From assembly GCF_030817195.1 (NCBI RefSeq), contig NZ_JAUSYZ010000001.1:4154001-4218000 (forward strand): a stretch of DNA of 64,000 nt. Reading direction: 5' to 3'. How positions within the stretch are numbered: the stretch's first letter is position 1; each line of letters begins with the position of its first letter. Under the pieces are notes generated by a model. It saw nothing but the letters and a program-made list of their open reading frames with translations, had not been told where the DNA came from and did not search any database. This document shows positions 12,156 to 20,489 of this stretch, in pieces. The stretch is from Arthrobacter globiformis (GTDB lineage: Bacteria > Actinomycetota > Actinomycetes > Actinomycetales > Micrococcaceae). Both the position numbers and the translations under genes were made by a program.

Positions 12156-13246
12156 TTAACGCCGGCGCTGCCACTCGCCGTCATACCCTGCCGCGCGGAA
12201 GCCCAGGGCTACATTGATGGCCAGCATATGGTCATTCTCCGCGGCATTGAATGTCAGGACCCGTTCCACCTCGGGATGGTCCTTCTGCAGGCGCCGGAGG
12301 TTGAGCACCTTGACCAGCATCCCCAGCCGGTGCCCGCGGTGTGCCTGGGCCACGAGCGTGTCGTCCTGCTCTGCCAACCACGGTTTTTCGTCCGAGTGCT
12401 GCAGCACCGAGTAGGCGGCCAGCTCGCCGCTCGACTTGTGCCGGGCCACTGCCACCAGCGACTCCAGGCCCGTCCGCTTCCACTCATCCTCGACGTGCCG
12501 GACGCGCGGGGCGTCCCACACTTCGGCGTCGTAGTGCAGCGCCCCTGCCGGGGTGTCCGTGCTCATTTTGGACATGAGCACTGCATCTCTTCGACGTACT
12601 CATCCGGACAGCGGTCGGTCCAGCCGAGAATCTCGTACTGGTCCCCCGCGATGCGCGCTGCCTCGCCTTCCAGCGCGTCAAGGACACCGTCCGACGGCGG
12701 CATGTCCAGTGCGCTGAAACGCGTCACCTGCTCGAGCGTGTAACCGGCCGCCGCGGCGAACCGTACGCCGCGGGCCGCGGCCGGGACCCCGCCCGTCCCC
12801 GTTCCGGGCCGGAGGATTCCCGGCCCGTCAGGATCGAACCCGGGCGCGTGCTCGGTGAAGGATTGCAGGGTGCTGCGGCCGTTCTCCCCTGCCACCGCCT
12901 CTGCGTGCCGCAGCAGAGCCTGGCCGATGCCGCGACCGCTGTACCCGTCGAGGACGTCCACCCTGAGGAACGCATCCTGGAGGTTCTCCCTTTGGGTAAG
13001 CCGCACCCAGGACCTTGCCACCATGCGGCCGTCCAGCCGTACGAAGAAGAGCCGCAGCTTCTCGTAGTCGTCGTCGCGCCACGCCTCCAGCCTGGCCCTG
13101 CGGGGCGTTGCCCGGTCCAGGTTGCCCCAGGTCTCCAGCACCAGGGCGTCGCTGAGGTCGCTGAATTCGAGGAAGTCTGTGGCGTCGGGCGCGTCAAGCG
13201 ACGCAGGCAGGACCAGCGGCTCGATCCGGTAGGAGGGCGTCGTCAC
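12156..13246 (-). pseudogene. Tandem-domain GNAT N-acetyltransferase, frameshifted
   Basis: Paralogue of the gene at 10968-12077, split by one missing base. The N-terminal domain (RVDVLDGYSGRGIGQALLRH) runs from GTG 13246 to a premature TGA at 12563; the C-terminal domain (VAQAHRGHRLGMLVKVLNL, LAINVALGF) continues in another frame to 12156. Restoring one G in GCAGTGC near 12582 gives a single 363-residue protein reading EEMQVLMSKMSTDTP through the joint, in register with the neighbour. The span of 1091 bases is one short of a multiple of three. Either a sequencing error or a young pseudogene. Confidence 0.82.
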
Positions 13247-13252
13247 CGGATC

Positions 13253-13279
13253 AGCCTAGCCGCAACGCCCCGAGTCCAA
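13253..13279 (-). promoter_or_regulatory. Leaderless promoter of the second GNAT gene
   Basis: On the minus strand TTGGAC (13279-13274), a 15-base spacer and TAGGCT (13258-13253) lie exactly six bases before the GTG start at 13246, with no Shine-Dalgarno. This places the transcription start on the start codon. Confidence 0.65.
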
Positions 13280-13353
13280 CAGAGCGAGCCGACGCGCCTG
13301 ACGGGAGTCCCGCCGTCGTACTTCAGGGGTAACGAAAAGGGCCGCAGCAATGC

Positions 13354-13389
13354 AAAAGGACCGCCCGGCACATGCCGGACGGTCCTTTT
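13354..13389 (-). terminator. Intrinsic terminator after rplA
   Basis: Strong palindrome AAAAGGACCG-CCGGCA / TGCCGG-CGGTCCTTTT downstream of the rplA stop, with a T-run on the minus strand. Confidence 0.88.
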
Positions 13390-13426
13390 GCTGCTGGCCG
13401 GATATCCGGCCGCAGGTTCGCGAGGG

Positions 13427-14134
13427 TTACGCCTCGATGAGAACCTTGGTGACGTTGGGGTCAACGGAGATGCCGGGACCGAACGTGGTGGCAACCGTTG
13501 CCTTCTGGATGTAGCGGCCCTTGGAAGCGGACGGCTTCAGGCGGAGCACCTCTTCGAGGGCAGCGGCGTAGTTCTCGGCCAGCTTGGTGGCGTCAAACGA
13601 AACCTTGCCGATGATGAAGTGCAGGTTGGAGTGCTTGTCGACGCGGAAGTCGATCTTGCCGCCCTTGATGTCGTTGACAGCCTTGGTGACATCGGGGGTG
13701 ACGGTGCCGGTCTTCGGGTTCGGCATCAGGTTACGCGGACCCAGGACCTTACCGAGGCGGCCAACCTTGCCCATGAGGTCAGGGGTGGCAACGGCTGCGT
13801 CGAAGTCAGTCCAACCGCCGGCGATCTTTTCGATCAGGTCGTCCGAACCAACGAAGTCGGCGCCGGCAGCGATTGCTGCTTCAGCCTTCTCGCCCGTGGC
13901 GAACACGAGGACGCGGGCGGTCTTACCGGTGCCGTGCGGCAGGTTGACGGTGCCGCGGACCATCTGGTCCGCCTTGCGGGGGTCAACGCCCAGGCGGAAG
14001 GCGACCTCAACGGTGGCGTCGAACTTGGACGGGTTGGTGTCCTTGGCGAGCGTCACTGCCTCGAACGGCGCGTAGAACTTCTCCGCGTCGATCTTGGCTG
14101 CGGCTGCCTCGTATGCTTTGCTGCGCTTTGCCAT
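13427..14134 (-). CDS. rplA: 50S ribosomal protein L1
   Basis: 235 residues, exactly the usual length, from ATG 14134 (MAKRSKAYEAAAAKIDAEKF); AAGGAG lies upstream. The frame is open further upstream but those residues are not L1-like. Seen: GTVNLPHGTGKTARVLVFA, GPRNLMPNPKTGTVT (the L1 signature) and KGRYIQKATVATTFGPGI near the end. L1 binds 23S rRNA and usually represses its own rplKA mRNA. It follows rplK by 186 bases. Confidence 0.98.
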   Translation of the reverse strand: MAKRSKAYEAAAAKIDAEKFYAPFEAVTLAKDTNPSKFDATVEVAFRLGVDPRKADQMVRGTVNLPHGTGKTARVLVFATGEKAEAAIAAGADFVGSDDLIEKIAGGWTDFDAAVATPDLMGKVGRLGKVLGPRNLMPNPKTGTVTPDVTKAVNDIKGGKIDFRVDKHSNLHFIIGKVSFDATKLAENYAAALEEVLRLKPSASKGRYIQKATVATTFGPGISVDPNVTKVLIEA

Positions 14135-14320
14135 GCTGCTTATTTCTCCTTGTGCAGTTGTGGTCTGCGGACCGCGCTGGGCCCTGCCACAGCCGCGAGT
14201 CCGACTGTTCTTATCCGTGCGGACTTGCGGCATTTCAATGTTTCAGTGGTGCCGGTTTCCCGGCGGTGCTGCCCGGCGTCGTTCCCGGTTTCCCGGATCC
14301 GGCGCCGCATCAGCGGGGAA

Positions 14321-14752
14321 TTAACCCTCGACGGTGATGCCCATGGAGCGGGCGGTGCCGGCGATGATCTTCGCTGCGCCTTCGAGGCTGGTGGCGTTGA
14401 GGTCTTCCATCTTGGTGGAAGCGATCTCGTTGACCTGGGCCTGGGTCAGCTTGGCAACCTTGACGGTGTGCGGGGTAGCCGAACCCTTGGCGACGCCTGC
14501 AGCCTTCTTGATGAGCTCTGCAGCCGGCGGGGTCTTGGTGATGAACGTGAACGAACGGTCTTCGTAGACGGTGATTTCAACCGGAATAACGTTGCCGCGC
14601 TGGGCTTCCGTCGCGGCGTTGTACGCCTTGCAGAATTCCATGATGTTGACACCGTGCTGGCCAAGCGCAGGACCGATCGGCGGGGCCGGGTTAGCGGCAC
14701 CTGCCTGGATCTGCAGCTTGATGAGGCCGGTGACCTTCTTCTTGGGAGCCAA
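14321..14752 (-). CDS. rplK: 50S ribosomal protein L11
   Basis: 143 residues, standard length. Seen: [36 protein letters not shown] and the C-terminal RNA-binding domain with [19 protein letters not shown] and [16 protein letters not shown]11 binds the GTPase-associated centre of 23S rRNA. It lies between nusG and rplA in the conserved order. Confidence 0.98.
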
Positions 14753-14885
14753 TGTAGGGTCCTTCTCTCAAATGCGTCCTGGGACACAGGAGCGTGCCTC
14801 AGGTGGTTGACCGCCATGGCGAGGCGGTCGGCCGTTCCGGAACTGCTAAAGCGGGCCGCTCCGGAGCGAAATCTGGGGTGATCAG

Positions 14886-15739
14886 CTAGATCTTGGTGAC
14901 CTGGTTGAAGGCCAGCGTGACCGGGGTCTCGCGTTCGAAGATGGACACCAGAACCACGAGGGTCTGGGAATCCACCTTGATCTCGGAGATCGTGGCGGGC
15001 AGGGTCTCGAACGGGCCCTCCTTGACGATGACCGATTCGCCGACCTCGAAGTCGACATTCACCGGAGCGGCAGCCTGCTTGGTGGGCTTGCCCTTCTCGG
15101 CCTGTTCCTCTTCGAAGACCGGGGCCAGCATGGAGAAGACCTCGTCGAGGCGCAGCGGCACGGGGTTGTGGGCGTTGCCCACGAAGCCGGTGACACCCGG
15201 GGTGTGGCGGACGGCGCCCCACGAGGCGTCGGTCAGGTCCATGCGGACCAGCACGTAGCCGGGGATGCGGACGCGGTTGATGACCTTACGCTGAGCGTTC
15301 TTGATCTCAACGACTTCCTCCATCGGAACCTGGATTTCGAAGATGTAATCTTCCATGTCCAGGGTCTGGATGCGGGTCTCAAGGTTGGCCTTGACGCGGT
15401 TTTCGTAGCCGGCGTAGGAGTGGATGACGTACCAGTCACCCTCCTGGCGGCGCAGCTTGGACTTGAACTCTTCGGCCGGGTCGGTGGCCTGGGCGGCGGC
15501 AGCGGCCAGGACGTCGGTCCCTTCGGCGCCTTCCTCGGCGTCCTCTCTCCGGTCACGTCGTCGGCGTCGTCAGCGTCGGTCTCGTCGTCGGCGTCGGTCT
15601 CAGCGTCGTCTTCAAAATCGGCGTCGCCTTCGGAATCGGGCGCAGCAGACTCAACCTCGGAGCCCTCAGCGGACTCAGCCGCGGGGTTCTGGGTTTCATC
15701 CAGCTCAGTCTCAGTTACCTCGAGCTCCTGCTCAGACAC
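14886..15739 (-). CDS. nusG: Transcription termination/antitermination protein NusG, one-base frameshift
   Basis: NusG binds RNA polymerase and Rho. The start is GTG 15739 (MSEQELEVTETELDETQ) with GCAGGAGACCAA before it; a long acidic N-terminal extension with DDAETDADDETDADDADD follows, typical of actinobacteria. The NGN domain (GDWYVIHSYAGYENRVKANL) and KOW domain (FEVGESVIVKEGPFETLPAT) lie in a different frame that ends at 14886. The frames join if one G is restored in GGAGAGAGGA near 15550, giving about 284 residues; the span of 854 bases is one short of a multiple of three. There is no ATG, GTG or TTG between the shift and the NGN domain, so an internal start cannot rescue it. As nusG is essential in most bacteria a sequencing error is likely. 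Confidence 0.9.
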
Positions 15740-15856
15740 TTGGTCTCCTGCTTCCTCATTGCCTAATTGCCTATTTAAATGGCTCAATTCCGCACACCCC
15801 GCAGCTCCTTGCCGAAATCCGGCCGGGGAGCCCACGCAGTCTGCGGACCGATCGCC

Positions 15857-16141
15857 TTAGCTGTCCGTGGCGCCTGTACCGCTGAAGACCCAGCTCACCG
15901 CGCTGCCGAACGCCAGGTCCAGCAGAGTGACGATCACCATCATGATGACTACGAATACGAGCACCACGAGCGTGTAGTTGATCAGTTCCTTGCGGGTGGG
16001 GGCAACGACCTTCTTCAGTTCGCCAATGACCTGGCGGATGAAGAGTGCGATGCGAGCGAAGAAGCCAGCCTTGGCGGCCTTCTTTGCGGGGCGGCCCTTG
16101 GAGCTGCTTGCAGCTGTTTCGGTCACCTGTTCCTCACTCAT
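15857..16141 (-). CDS. secE: Preprotein translocase subunit SecE
   Basis: 94 residues from ATG 16141 (MSEEQVTETAASSSKGRPAK). One C-terminal membrane segment (YTLVVLVFVVIMMVIVTLLD) is preceded by the family's amphipathic helix (FIRQVIGELKKVVAPTRKEL). The frame extends upstream to 16249, but those codons lie toward tRNA-Trp and look non-coding. SecE stabilises SecY at the membrane. It is placed tRNA-Trp, secE, nusG, the standard actinobacterial order. Confidence 0.96.
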   Translation of the reverse strand: MSEEQVTETAASSSKGRPAKKAAKAGFFARIALFIRQVIGELKKVVAPTRKELINYTLVVLVFVVIMMVIVTLLDLAFGSAVSWVFSGTGATDS

Positions 16142-16222
16142 CCTCGCAAGTCGGATTACCCGGCTCTGAACTGAACCTTTGATTGCTGCGCTTGCTCCGG
16201 CTTTTCGCCGGAACAGCCTGCG

Positions 16223-16295
16223 CAGGGCAGACAGGACTCGAACCTGCAACCTGCGGTTTTGGAGACCGCTGCGCTACCAATTGCGCCACTACCCT
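16223..16295 (-). tRNA. tRNA-Trp (CCA)
   Basis: 73 nt on the minus strand. Acceptor arms AGGGTAG and CTGCCCT pair; anticodon stem GCGGT/ACCGC frames the loop CTCCAAA with anticodon CCA; the T-arm GCAGGTTCGAGTCCTGT is complete; the discriminator base is G. CCA is not encoded. It is located just upstream of secE, as in other actinobacteria. Confidence 0.97.
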
Positions 16296-16566
16296 ATGGA
16301 TCAAAAACCGATGAGGCCGCACTTTCCCCAAGGCCATCTGGGGCGCACGTCATCATCCGTGTTTCAACACCGGAGAACTAGTCTACGCAACAACTGCGCT
16401 TACGTCGAACCAGCCTCATTTCGGACCGTTTTCAGCTTCTGGATCCGCGCTGCACCGCAGTCACAAATCCGTGTTCCACCTCGAACGATCCGGTGAACAG
16501 CATAGAGTAGATTTCGTCGAAATCCACCATTCAGCTCACCAGCTGCAAGCGAAGAACGGACCTGCC

Positions 16567-17784
16567 ATGTCTTCCGCCCGCGTTTCCCAACGCATTTCCG
16601 CCATTGCCGAATCCGCCACCCTGGCTGTCGACGCCAAGGCCAAGGCGCTGAAGGCGGCCGGCCGGCCGGTGATTGGCTTCGGTGCAGGCGAGCCCGACTT
16701 CCCCACCCCGGACTACATCGTCCAGGCCGCCATCGACGCCGCCAGCCAGCCGAAGTATCACCGCTACTCCCCCGCTGCCGGCCTGCCCGAGCTGAAGAAG
16801 GCTATTGCCGAGAAGACGTTCCGGGACTCCGGCTACAAGGCCGACCCGTCCCAAGTGCTGGTCACGAACGGCGGCAAGCAGGCCGTCTACAACACGTTCG
16901 CCACGCTCGTGGATCCGGGCGACGAAGTGATCGTGCCCACGCCGTTCTGGACCACCTACCCCGAGGCCATCCGTCTCGCCGGCGGCGTCCCGGTGGAGGT
17001 CTTTGCCGGCCCGGAGCAGGACTACCTGGTGACCGTGGAGCAGCTCGAAGCGGCCGTCACGGACCGCACGAAGATCCTGCTGTTCGTGTCGCCGTCGAAC
17101 CCCACCGGCTCCGTCTACTCGCCCGAGCAGGTCGCCGAAATCGGCAAGTGGGCTGCCGCCAAGGGTCTGTGGGTTGTCACCGACGAGATCTACGAGCACC
17201 TGACGTACGACGGTGTGCCCTTCACCTCTATCGCCACCGCCGCCCCCGAACTGGGTGACAAGGTAGTGATCCTGAACGGTGTTGCCAAGACCTATGCGAT
17301 GACCGGCTGGCGTGTGGGCTGGATGATCGGACCCGCCGACGTCATCAAGGCCGCCACCAACCTGCAGTCGCACGCCACGTCCAACGTGTCCAACATCCCG
17401 CAGATCGCCGCCCTGGCAGCAGTCTCCGGTCCGCTCACCGCGGTGGACGAGATGAAGGTCGCCTTCGACCGCCGCCGGAAGGCCATCGTGGATGGGCTCA
17501 ACGCAATCGAGGGCGTTGAATGCCCGACGCCGAAGGGTGCCTTTTACGTGTACGCGGACGTCCGCGCGCTGCTGGGTAAGGAATTCCCGACGGCGAACGG
17601 TACGGTCCGCCCGGAGACCTCGGCCGCGCTTGCCGCGCTGATCCTGGACGAGGTGGAGGTCGCCGTGGTTCCCGGTGAGGCCTTCGGCCCGTCCGGCTTC
17701 CTGCGCCTGTCCTACGCCCTGGGCGATGAAGACCTCGCCACCGGCGTCGGCCGCCTCCAGGACTTCCTCGGCAAGGCGCAGTAA
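16567..17784 (+). CDS. Pyridoxal phosphate-dependent aspartate-type aminotransferase
   Basis: 405-residue fold-type I aminotransferase, probably aspartate transaminase or a prephenate/aspartate-type relative. Start ATG 16567 (MSSARVSQRISAIAESATLA); upstream codons to 16471 are not family-like. Seen: GAGEPDFPTPDYI, the substrate-phosphate region NGGKQAVYN, SPSNPTGSVYSPEQV, VTDEIYEHLTYDG, and the Schiff-base lysine in NGVAKTYAMTGWRVGW near residue 239. A single gene ending in an intrinsic terminator. Confidence 0.93.
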   Translation: MSSARVSQRISAIAESATLAVDAKAKALKAAGRPVIGFGAGEPDFPTPDYIVQAAIDAASQPKYHRYSPAAGLPELKKAIAEKTFRDSGYKADPSQVLVTNGGKQAVYNTFATLVDPGDEVIVPTPFWTTYPEAIRLAGGVPVEVFAGPEQDYLVTVEQLEAAVTDRTKILLFVSPSNPTGSVYSPEQVAEIGKWAAAKGLWVVTDEIYEHLTYDGVPFTSIATAAPELGDKVVILNGVAKTYAMTGWRVGWMIGPADVIKAATNLQSHATSNVSNIPQIAALAAVSGPLTAVDEMKVAFDRRRKAIVDGLNAIEGVECPTPKGAFYVYADVRALLGKEFPTANGTVRPETSAALAALILDEVEVAVVPGEAFGPSGFLRLSYALGDEDLATGVGRLQDFLGKAQ

Positions 17785-17850
17785 CCCCAGACGCTTCCTC
17801 ACGTCCTGCAGGAAAACCACGGACCCTCCCTCAGATCCTGCAGAAAAAAC

Positions 17851-17890
17851 CCAAACGCTTCCGCACCGAAAAAAGTGCGGAAGCGTTTGG
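17851..17890 (+). terminator. Intrinsic terminator after the aminotransferase, built from repeat family C
   Basis: Perfect 16-bp arms CCAAACGCTTCCGCAC and GTGCGGAAGCGTTTGG around CGAAAAAA. The arms contain the GGAAGCGTTT core shared with the repeat arrays at 18162 and 43295. Confidence 0.8.
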
Positions 17891-18161
17891 CCTTTAATCG
17901 AGGACGTGACGGGCGTGATCGGAAGGTTGCCAGGTTTCTTCTGGGGGAACCCCACCTGGCCACTCTGGCCGGGAGCAACAGCCACACCGACTCCCGAATC
18001 CGTGCGAGGACGGTGAAGACTAAGGCCGCCTACGTGGCTGCCGGTGGCAATCCAGAGGGAACCAGCGACCTGTTGTTCGGCCAAGTGATCGGCGAGACCA
18101 TGCCTGACGGCCCCTGGAAGTGGCCCACTCCCAGCGGCAGCAGTGAGTAACCGGCCGGACG

Positions 18162-18269
18162 TGAGGAAGCGTTTGGGAGACGGCGACGGGAACTGAGGAA
18201 GCGTTCGGGAGAAGGCGACAGGAACTGAGGAAGCGTTTGGGAGACGGCGACGGGAACTGAGGAAGCGTT
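18162..18269. repeat. 32-bp direct tandem repeats, family C array 1
   Basis: Units beginning TGAGGAAGCGTT start at 18162, 18194, 18226 and 18258, spaced exactly 32 bases, each with GGCGAC about 20 bases in (three full units and a partial one). There are no unique spacers, so it is not a CRISPR array. It ends against the 3' end of the minus-strand response regulator. Confidence 0.85.
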
Positions 18270-18274
18270 GGGGC

Positions 18275-18952
18275 CTAGAGGAGGCGGCGCTCTGCGGCCC
18301 ACTTGGTCAGTTCGTGGCGGCTGGACAACTGCAGCTTCCGGAGCACGGCCGAGACATGGGTTTCCACGGTCTTGATCGAGATGAACAGCTCCTTGGCCAC
18401 CTCCTTGTAGCTGTAACCCCGGGCGATCAGCCGCATCACCTCGAGTTCCCTGGCTGAGAGTTTGTCCAGTTCATCGTCGGCGATGTCTGCCGGGGCGGTG
18501 CCGAAGGCGTCCAGGACAAAGCCTGCCAGGCGTGGGGAGAATACGGCGTCGCCACCGGCAACCCGGAACACGGCGTCGGTGATCTCCGCGCCGGAAATCG
18601 TCTTCGTAACATAGCCGCGGGCACCGGCCCGGATGACGGCCACGACGTCTTCGGCCGCATCGGAGACACTAAGGGCAAGGAAACGCGTGGTTCCCAGGAG
18701 CGCCGCGGACCCTGTGATGACTTCCCGCCCGCCCCCGCCGCGGCCGCCGGGCAGGTGCACATCCAACAGCACGACGTCGGGCCGTGCTGCGGCAATAACC
18801 TCGATGGCCTGTTCCACGGTGCCGGCCTCGCCGACCACCACCACGCTCGGGTCGAGGTCAGCCTTGAGGCCGGACCGGAAAATCCCGTGGTCATCCACGA
18901 TCACAACCCGCACGGTTCTTCCCGCCGCGGCTGCCCCTGCTGGTGTACTCAT
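18275..18952 (-). CDS. NarL/LuxR-family DNA-binding response regulator
   Basis: 225 residues. Receiver domain: VRVVIVDDHGIFRSGLKADL, with the phospho-acceptor Asp in PDVVLLDVHLPGG near residue 64 and the conserved Lys in YVTKTISGAEI near residue 117. The C-terminal LuxR helix-turn-helix is KLSARELEVMRLIARGYSYK followed by ISIKTVETHVSAVLRKLQL. The start overlaps the upstream kinase stop by four bases (ATGA type), so the pair is co-translated. Its partner is the PspC-domain kinase; likely targets are the divergent PspC genes. Confidence 0.94.
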   Translation of the reverse strand: MSTPAGAAAAGRTVRVVIVDDHGIFRSGLKADLDPSVVVVGEAGTVEQAIEVIAAARPDVVLLDVHLPGGRGGGGREVITGSAALLGTTRFLALSVSDAAEDVVAVIRAGARGYVTKTISGAEITDAVFRVAGGDAVFSPRLAGFVLDAFGTAPADIADDELDKLSARELEVMRLIARGYSYKEVAKELFISIKTVETHVSAVLRKLQLSSRHELTKWAAERRLL

Positions 18953-20364
18953 GATTTTTCTTCCCCGTTGTCCGCGACGTCCGCAGGCAGCCTGAGGCGC
19001 ACCTCTGTGCCGTCGGGTCCGCTGTTGATTGCGGCGTTGCCGCCGTGCCGTTTCATCCGGCCAATGATTGATTCCCGCACGCCCAGCCTGTCGTGCGGGA
19101 CTGCGCTCAGTTCGAAGCCCGGGCCGCGGTCCTTGACGAAGACTTCCGCGCCGCCGCGGGACACCTCCAGATAGACAGAGACGGGACCGCCGCCGTGGCG
19201 GGCAGCGTTCAGCATGGCCTCGCGGCTGGCCTGGACCAGCGCCTCATGGCGCTCGGTCATCTCCGTGTCGCCCACGGTCACGACGTCGACGGCGTTTCCG
19301 AGCCCGTCCTCCACCTCCGCAGCGGCGGCCTTGATCCGGTCCGAGAGCTGGCCGGCATCTCGGGCTGGGTCTTTGAAGAGCCAGCCCCGCAGCTCGCGCT
19401 CCTGCGCCCTCGCCAGGCGGACGACGTCGTGCTCGTTGCCGGCACGGCGCTGGATCAGGGCAAGGGTCTGGAGCACGGAGTCGTGCAGGTGGGCGGCGAT
19501 CTCGGCCCGCTCCGTCTCCCGCACGCGGCCGGCCCGTTCTGTCTCCAGGTCGCGCCAGAACTTCAGGCCCCAGGGCAGCAGCACCAGCGCCACGCCGCCC
19601 AGCACAGCCACGGACGCGAGCAGCGCGAGCCAGGTCTGCTGCCATGACCCCGACCCGGAGACCATGACCAGAACCCCGGCTACCACCAGCGCGAGGCCCG
19701 CTGCCAGCCGCGCCCATCCACCGGCCTGGTCCGCCTTGGTTTTATCGACGAGCCCGGCCCGGCGGGTTTCATCCAGTTGCATCCAAGCAATGGCCGCGCC
19801 GCCGAGTATGGCCGCCGCCGGGATCAGTGTGCCCAGGGGCACTTCCACGCCCAGCAGCCTGGCGATCAGGATCGCGGCGACGAGCAGGAGCCCGGCGCCC
19901 AGCAGGATCTCCTTGCCGTAGCGCATGCCCCGGATCCGGAACCATGTGCCGCCGGGAGCGGCGGCAGTCGCGGGGGGCCGGGAATCGGTGCCGGCGTCGT
20001 ACTCCCCCGCGGGCGGGGGGACGGCGGAGAACGAAGGAACAGGGCCCGGGAAAGGACCAGAGCCCGGGAAAGGGGCGGGGGCCGGGCCGGACTGGAGGCT
20101 CACCGGGGGAAGGCTCACGGCGGGGGCAATGGGCGACGCCGGACGGCGGGCATTGCGCTTGGCGTTCTCGTCCGCGGTGGGAACCATGATCCACAGCCAT
20201 GCGTAGAACGCGAGCCCTGCGCCCCCGGCGAAAGCAGCCACCACCATGCCGATCCGGACCATGCGCACCGGCCAGCCAAGATGAACCGCCAGGCCGGAGC
20301 AGACGCCGGCGATCAGGCGGTCGCTGCTGCGGACCAGAGGCGGGCGGACAGGAGCTGCGGTCAT
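18949..20364 (-). CDS. PspC-domain sensor histidine kinase
   Basis: 471 residues. The N-terminal PspC domain (RSSDRLIAGVCSGLAVHLGW) has its membrane helix near residues 38-61, then a Pro-rich linker (residues about 75-140), four hydrophobic segments between about 155 and 270, a HisKA_3 dimerisation domain with the phospho-acceptor His in EIAAHLHDSVLQTLALIQRR near residue 293, and an HATPase_c domain (REAMLNAARHGGG, FVKDRGPGFELSAVP). Such kinases act with LiaF/PspC-like proteins in envelope-stress sensing in Gram-positives. It is transcribed divergently from the plus-strand PspC gene 125 bases away. Confidence 0.93.
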   Translation of the reverse strand: MTAAPVRPPLVRSSDRLIAGVCSGLAVHLGWPVRMVRIGMVVAAFAGGAGLAFYAWLWIMVPTADENAKRNARRPASPIAPAVSLPPVSLQSGPAPAPFPGSGPFPGPVPSFSAVPPPAGEYDAGTDSRPPATAAAPGGTWFRIRGMRYGKEILLGAGLLLVAAILIARLLGVEVPLGTLIPAAAILGGAAIAWMQLDETRRAGLVDKTKADQAGGWARLAAGLALVVAGVLVMVSGSGSWQQTWLALLASVAVLGGVALVLLPWGLKFWRDLETERAGRVRETERAEIAAHLHDSVLQTLALIQRRAGNEHDVVRLARAQERELRGWLFKDPARDAGQLSDRIKAAAAEVEDGLGNAVDVVTVGDTEMTERHEALVQASREAMLNAARHGGGPVSVYLEVSRGGAEVFVKDRGPGFELSAVPHDRLGVRESIIGRMKRHGGNAAINSGPDGTEVRLRLPADVADNGEEKS

Positions 20365-20489
20365 GCATCAATCCAAACACGGATCAGGGTTCCCGGGTCC
20401 CGTTGTGAGGGTGAACCCGGGGTAAGTCAGGGACAGCTCAGGGTGTTCCCCAATAGAGGACTGACCAGCACAAACGGCAGTATCGAAGT

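Larger units (their letters stand above)
17785..18274. other. Convergent intergenic region rich in repeat family C
   Basis: 490 bases between two convergent genes. It holds an ACGCTTCCTCACGTCCTGC copy (17803-17820), the terminator at 17851, and the 32-bp array at 18162. A plus frame spans 17875-18150, with KTKAAYVAAGGNPEGTSDLL and PDGPWKWPTPSGSSE near its end; I recognise no family, and it starts inside the terminator hairpin, so I do not call it a gene. Confidence 0.5.

Noticed and set aside
12848..14881. Plus-strand open frame of 677 codons
   Set aside because: Antisense to the GNAT, rplA and rplK genes; the translation shows no domain.
16531..18084. Minus-strand open frame of 517 codons
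   Set aside because: Antisense to the aminotransferase, and it crosses a terminator.
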